Source: Vulcanimicrobiota bacterium
GTDB lineage: Bacteria > Vulcanimicrobiota > Vulcanimicrobiia > Vulcanimicrobiales > Vulcanimicrobiaceae
Assembly: GCA_014304965.1 (NCBI GenBank)
Contig: JACRTZ010000107.1
Location: forward strand, 1-9,224
Reading direction: 5' to 3'
Length of the DNA stretch: 9,224 nucleotides
Shown here piece after piece: positions 5,136 through 9,224 of this stretch (its first letter is position 1; each line of letters starts with the position of its first letter). The notes below the pieces were generated by a model, which saw only the letters and a program-made list of their open reading frames with translations, was not told the DNA's origin and did not search any database. The position numbers and the translations under genes are program-made.

Positions 5136-8100
5136 ATGCACCTACACTTGTTCGGCGCGGGACGTCGCAGTTTCGCGCGCATCATCTTCACATCGCTTCT
5201 CGCTTTTGCGTTCTTGGCGCAATCGGCCACGTCGGCGCTTGCGCTCGGCGGCGTTACCGGCGTTATCAACGGCACCGTGACCGACCAAGCGGGTAAACCG
5301 CTAACCGGCGTGACCGTCGCCGCGGTCTCGCCGACCAGTGCCGGTCGAACGAAGACCGACGCCAAGGGATTCTACTCAATCATCGGCCTGCCCGTCGATA
5401 CCTACACGGTCTCGTTCGACGTGCCGGGCTACGAGCCGTCGGCGTTCACGGGCGTCACGGTCCAGGGCGACCAAACGGTCACGGTGGACTCGCCAATGCG
5501 CAAATCGCTGATCACCATCGGCAAGATTACGACGCGCAGTCCGAGTGCGGCGTATCAACCGAAACAGACCCTCGACAGTTACCAGATCTCCGGCAGCGCT
5601 GCGAAAGCCGCGCTCGGCAAATCGTTCAACATCAGCCAGACGCAGCTCATGCAGAGCTTGCCGAGTATCGTCAACACGGTCTACGGATCGTCCTCGATCC
5701 GCGGCAGCACGCGTACCGAGCTGGCGTATCAATTCGAGGGCATCGACTACACCGACCCCCTCAGCAACCAGTTTCAGAACAGTCTCGGCCTCAACGGCGT
5801 TCAAGCGCTCCAGGTCAACCCGGGTGCGGGCGACGCATCGCAGGGTAACGCCGGCGGCGGCGCCATCAACCTGACCATCAAGCGCGGGTCCCGTCCCGCC
5901 TTCGGAACGCTAGACCTCGAGGCTTCGAACTATCCGTTCGTTCACCAAGCCGCATTCGATTACGGCTGGGCGACGCCGAACGGCCGGTTCTCCAACTACT
6001 CGTCGTTTCTCGCGCAAGACCAGTACCGGACGTACGGCGATAGAGGCACGCCGGCACTGCAGCAAGGCACGTTCCTCTCGACCGACTACGTCGTCTCGCG
6101 CGACTTCGTCAACAACTTCATCTACAAGTTCGGCAAAGACAACAGCCAGTCGCTGCAGTTCCTCTATCAGACGCGCTTCAGCGATTTCTTCATCAACCAC
6201 GGCGGGATCTCGAATCTCTGCTACAAGACCTGCGACCCGCAAGTCGTCGGCACGACCGGGACGAGCGTCGCCAGCGCGACGACGGTCGCGGGTTCGCCGA
6301 CTCTCAGCGGCTCGCTGCTGAGCGGCACCTACTTCGCGGGCGGCAGCAACAGCACGCGCGCGGCCGACTTTTTGCAGATCATCGGTTTGAATCCCGGCCA
6401 ATCGGCGGCGATTCAACCTCTGCCATACTACGGCTTCAACCACCAGCCGGTCGACGTGTTCAAGCTCGAGCACGACGGCACGTGGGGCGGGGGGGTCTTC
6501 ACCCAAACGCGCCTCTACCGCACGATCGGCAACGCTCAGTTCAACCGCCCGTACGATACCACGTCGGGCACGAGCTGGCGCGTCAATTTAGCGCAGGGCG
6601 GCTGGCGCGACGGCATCAACGGCGACATTTTCAAACAGGCCGGCGACAAGAACCTCGTCTCGCTTTCGTATCTGTACCAGGGCAGTTACAACGTCTACGA
6701 CTATGAGAACCCCGCGGCTGGATTCCGCTCGCTGACGCCCGTGCTCAATCAAACCGGCGGTGCGCCGGCAACCTGCCCCAACAATCCCAGTTCCGCCAAC
6801 CTCGGCAGCTGCGCAGGCGGTTATGAAATCGCCGACTTCATCACGGCGGGCCAAAACATCACCCTACCGAGCGGCGCAGTCGCAACGACCTTCTGCCCGG
6901 GCACCGACCCGTTCGGCGTGCCGATCGTCGCCAGCGCCACCGCTCCGAATCGCTGCGGCTATTTGGCGCAGTTCTTCGGCGGCGTCGCGCCGCGGGTGCC
7001 GAACTTCCAGGAGCCCTCGTCGGGCTTCCAACAGGCCTACGGCTTCGGCTTGCGGGATCAGATCACGATCTCGAACCGGCTGAAGCTCGACCTCGGCCTG
7101 CGCTTCGACGGCGCAAACTACCATCTCATCGGTGCGCAGAACACGCTGCAATTCCAACAAGGACTCTTCACCAGAGCGGTCACGAATCCGACGTCGCTCC
7201 AGCCGCGTGCCGCGTTTGCGTATCAGCTCTCGAAGAACGACGCGATTCGAGCCTCCTTCGGACGGTCCGTGGAGTTTGTCCCCGGCGGCATCATCAACTC
7301 GCCCGTCCTGACGCTGAACCAGTTCAGCACCGTTCCTTCGTACGACAACCACACGGGCGGGCCCGCGCTGTTCTGCGGTCCGTTGCAGAATCAAGCGTGC
7401 GCCAATTACGCGCAGCAGCTCCATGACGAGCACGTGAACTTCTTCAACGGTCCCGAAGCCTTCGCGGTCAAGCCCGCGACGTACACCAACTACGATGCCT
7501 CGTACTCGCACCAATTCCCGGGCAACGTCGGCATGAAGATCTCGCCCTTCTTCAAGCGCGGTTACGATGTGCCCGTCTTCTCTGCGAGCCCGATCGGAAC
7601 GGACCCGATCTCCGGGCTCCCGATCTTCGGCCCCTCCATCCTCAAGAACAGCGGCGTCGACAAGACGACCGGCGTCGAGTTCTACGTGACGCGCGACGTC
7701 CCGTACGGTCTCGGCGGATTCGTCGCCTTGACGTACGTCAATCGCTTGCAGAATATCCCGCCCGGCTACCTCGGACAAACCGAAGATTTCTATCCCTCGG
7801 CACCGGCGCAGTCGGTTGCGCTCGGCTCGCTCTATCGGGCCGGGTATCTGTCACCGATCGCCGGCCGGCTGGGGCTGGTCTACAAGACGCGCGGAGGCTT
7901 GCGCGTCAACCCCATCTTCCAGTACGACAAGGGTTATCCGATCGGCGCCGGTCTGACCGCCCCCGTATTCATCAACGGCGTGCCGAGCGTCATCCCAAAT
8001 ACGAACGCCACGCTTCCGAACGGCTTCCCGGTCGCCCTCGGCCAAGCAGCGTCGACCTCGAACCAGTTCATCTCACCCACGAATCCAGGTTCGTTGTACA

Positions 8101-8468
8101 GCCCGAACGTCGTGGCGACGCGCGGCACGCCGGAGGGGAACAGTGCCGGCGGCATCCTTTCGAAGGCACGCGTGTTCACCGACATTTCCTTCGAGTACTC
8201 GGTCCCGAACTCGCACTCGACCTTCGGAATGTATGTCTCGAACGTGTTCAATAACATCTACGCGGAGCCGTCGCTGAACACGCGCTGGCAACCGGTCGCA
8301 ACCGGCGTTCCTGGTCCGCAAACCGGCCAGACGACGGGCGCGTTCTACGGAATCCCGGGATTCTTCAACTTCGCGGGCAGCGCGCTCAAGAATCCGACGC
8401 AACCCTTCATACTGACGCCGAGCCTCGCTCCAACTCAGTTCCGCTTCTACTTCCAGCAGTCTATTTAG
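5136..8468 (+). CDS. TonB-dependent outer-membrane receptor with carboxypeptidase-regulatory-like N-terminal domain
   Basis: This 1110-residue outer-membrane beta-barrel imports an unidentified ligand using energy from TonB-ExbBD. Start ATG 5136 is chosen over the TTG at 5109 because GGAGG lies six bases upstream and a classical signal peptide follows: basic R10, R11 and R15, a hydrophobic core at about 16-28, and likely cleavage after SALA (A36). A carboxypeptidase-regulatory-like beta-sandwich spans about 40-120 (GTVTDQAGKPLTGVTV, then DAKGFYSIIGLPVDTYTVSF). The segment LITIGKITT just after it is a possible TonB-box position, though not a clear match. The plug spans about 140-250, with SSSIRGSTRTELAYQFEGID and the terminal AGGGAINLTIKRG. 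The remainder is barrel, ending FRFYFQQSI. All eight cysteines lie in four close pairs. The architecture resembles Oar-like receptors. A lipoprotein gene follows 13 bp downstream, so the two are probably co-expressed. Substrate cannot be inferred. Confidence 0.93.
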   Translation: MHLHLFGAGRRSFARIIFTSLLAFAFLAQSATSALALGGVTGVINGTVTDQAGKPLTGVTVAAVSPTSAGRTKTDAKGFYSIIGLPVDTYTVSFDVPGYEPSAFTGVTVQGDQTVTVDSPMRKSLITIGKITTRSPSAAYQPKQTLDSYQISGSAAKAALGKSFNISQTQLMQSLPSIVNTVYGSSSIRGSTRTELAYQFEGIDYTDPLSNQFQNSLGLNGVQALQVNPGAGDASQGNAGGGAINLTIKRGSRPAFGTLDLEASNYPFVHQAAFDYGWATPNGRFSNYSSFLAQDQYRTYGDRGTPALQQGTFLSTDYVVSRDFVNNFIYKFGKDNSQSLQFLYQTRFSDFFINHGGISNLCYKTCDPQVVGTTGTSVASATTVAGSPTLSGSLLSGTYFAGGSNSTRAADFLQIIGLNPGQSAAIQPLPYYGFNHQPVDVFKLEHDGTWGGGVFTQTRLYRTIGNAQFNRPYDTTSGTSWRVNLAQGGWRDGINGDIFKQAGDKNLVSLSYLYQGSYNVYDYENPAAGFRSLTPVLNQTGGAPATCPNNPSSANLGSCAGGYEIADFITAGQNITLPSGAVATTFCPGTDPFGVPIVASATAPNRCGYLAQFFGGVAPRVPNFQEPSSGFQQAYGFGLRDQITISNRLKLDLGLRFDGANYHLIGAQNTLQFQQGLFTRAVTNPTSLQPRAAFAYQLSKNDAIRASFGRSVEFVPGGIINSPVLTLNQFSTVPSYDNHTGGPALFCGPLQNQACANYAQQLHDEHVNFFNGPEAFAVKPATYTNYDASYSHQFPGNVGMKISPFFKRGYDVPVFSASPIGTDPISGLPIFGPSILKNSGVDKTTGVEFYVTRDVPYGLGGFVALTYVNRLQNIPPGYLGQTEDFYPSAPAQSVALGSLYRAGYLSPIAGRLGLVYKTRGGLRVNPIFQYDKGYPIGAGLTAPVFINGVPSVIPNTNATLPNGFPVALGQAASTSNQFISPTNPGSLYSPNVVATRGTPEGNSAGGILSKARVFTDISFEYSVPNSHSTFGMYVSNVFNNIYAEPSLNTRWQPVATGVPGPQTGQTTGAFYGIPGFFNFAGSALKNPTQPFILTPSLAPTQFRFYFQQSI

Positions 8469-8472
8469 GAGA
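8467..8472 (+). promoter_or_regulatory. Ribosome binding site overlapping the receptor stop codon
   Basis: AGGAGA begins inside the receptor stop TAG (8466-8468) and lies nine bases before GTG 8482. Ribosomes ending the receptor would sit on this site, so translational coupling of the two genes is likely. It also supports the GTG start of the lipoprotein. Confidence 0.75.
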
Positions 8473-8481
8473 CTACCCAAC

Positions 8482-9224
8482 GTGAAATCACCGCTTTCCC
8501 GCATCGCCGCGGCATGCTTGTTGGGTGGCTTCCTCGCCGGATGCACCTCGGGCCAGTCCTCTGGCCCGGGGTTCACGCCGGTGAACCCACTGACCACCAA
8601 CGTGCTGCAGTTCGCCGTCGGAACCGCCAATATCGGCTCGACCGGCACGATCGGTCTTAACACCGTCGTCACCTTACGCCAGCCAAACGGCCTCGACGGC
8701 ACGCTGCTCAATCAACCGATCATCACCGGCCCGGCCGGATTCCTCAACACGGGCAGCGCTACCGGAAGCTGTTCTGTGGCATCCCCCACCACGACAGGAG
8801 TCGCCCAGCCGTCTGGTGCCGGTACCGACGCCGGCACCAACCAGATCACCGGTTCTCCGCAACCGCTGCCGGCCGGCAGTTTCGCAATTTGTACGACGCT
8901 CGGAACATCCGGCGGTGCGTTCGGCTTCGGCTTCCAGCCTGCCAACTCGACGACGGCTGCCGGCGTCAGCTTCGGGCGTTACAGCCTGCCCGCGTATACG
9001 GCGTCGGCAAACCAGCTCCCATACATCGGCGGCCCGCCGCAATTCCCGCAAGCCCGCGACGGCACGTTTCCGTCCGGCTTCCAGGGCTACCCGATGGGCT
9101 TCACCGACTTCAACGTCCCGCCCGTCCTCGGCACCTACAACCTCAACGTCGTGATTCCCACGGGCTTCAACTCCGCCAACGTTGCGACGTTCGGAAATCT
9201 GTCGGCCAACGGAACGCTCAACAC
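8482..9224 (+). CDS. Secreted lipoprotein of unknown function, receptor partner (3' end outside window)
   Basis: The frame starts at GTG 8482 and runs open to the right edge, giving 247 codons. It begins with a lipoprotein signal peptide: Lys2 and Arg7, a hydrophobic core at 8-17, and the lipobox LAGC with lipidated Cys21. No Asp follows at +2 (CTSG), which by the E. coli rule would send it to the outer membrane. The mature part is rich in Gly, Thr, Ser, Asn, Pro and aromatics and nearly free of Lys, with alternating hydrophobic stretches such as NVLQFAVGTANIGSTGTIGL and GTYNLNVVIP. I read these as beta-sandwich or Ig-like strands. Two further cysteines, C97 and C137, could form a disulfide. 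I do not recognise the family. Its position straight after the receptor, with a coupled ribosome site, suggests an outer-membrane accessory that captures or hands over ligand. That role is inference from context only. Confidence 0.82.
   Translation, partial: MKSPLSRIAAACLLGGFLAGCTSGQSSGPGFTPVNPLTTNVLQFAVGTANIGSTGTIGLNTVVTLRQPNGLDGTLLNQPIITGPAGFLNTGSATGSCSVASPTTTGVAQPSGAGTDAGTNQITGSPQPLPAGSFAICTTLGTSGGAFGFGFQPANSTTAAGVSFGRYSLPAYTASANQLPYIGGPPQFPQARDGTFPSGFQGYPMGFTDFNVPPVLGTYNLNVVIPTGFNSANVATFGNLSANGTLN

Noticed and set aside
6864..7778. Minus-strand open frame (304 codons) opposite the receptor
   Set aside because: It is Arg/Glu/Val-rich with no recognisable domain, no start signals, and lies entirely inside the well-supported receptor barrel.

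Overview
The window is GC-rich and densely coded, and it comes from a diderm (Gram-negative-type) bacterium. An FtsK translocase, a TonB-dependent outer-membrane receptor and a lipoprotein with a classical lipobox all point to an organism with an outer membrane. The style of the receptor (N-terminal carboxypeptidase-regulatory-like domain, Gly/Asn/Thr-rich barrel) and the codon usage remind me of uncultured soil lineages such as Candidatus Eremiobacterota. That placement rests on memory of the protein style, not on a search, and is tentative.

Layout. Positions 1-2159 (minus) hold most of an ftsK/spoIIIE gene, whose C-terminal end lies off the left edge. A 50-bp divergent spacer containing a small dyad separates it from 2210-3292 (plus), an isocitrate dehydrogenase-like enzyme with a complete set of IDH active-site residues. 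At 3336-4217 (minus) lies a lone DppC/OppC-type ABC permease. Its codon choice differs visibly from its neighbours, and broken-looking gene ends flank it, so it may be a transferred segment or an assembly join. At 4299-4946 (plus) is an unrecognised, probably exported, helical protein. After a 189-bp non-coding leader, 5136-8468 (plus) encodes a 1110-residue TonB-dependent receptor. It is followed 13 bp later by a lipoprotein gene (8482 to the right edge), whose Shine-Dalgarno sequence overlaps the receptor stop codon.

How the genes relate. Only the receptor and lipoprotein form a clear operon, and they probably act together at the outer membrane; the transported substrate cannot be read from sequence. 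ftsK and the dehydrogenase are housekeeping-type genes sharing a very short divergent spacer. The permease needs a second permease subunit, ATPases and a binding protein, none of which is in the window. No RNA gene, CRISPR array, transposase or integrase was seen. I see no strong candidate for a wholly new system. The points most worth checking are the compositional island at about 3330-4260 and the receptor/lipoprotein pair with its paired cysteines.
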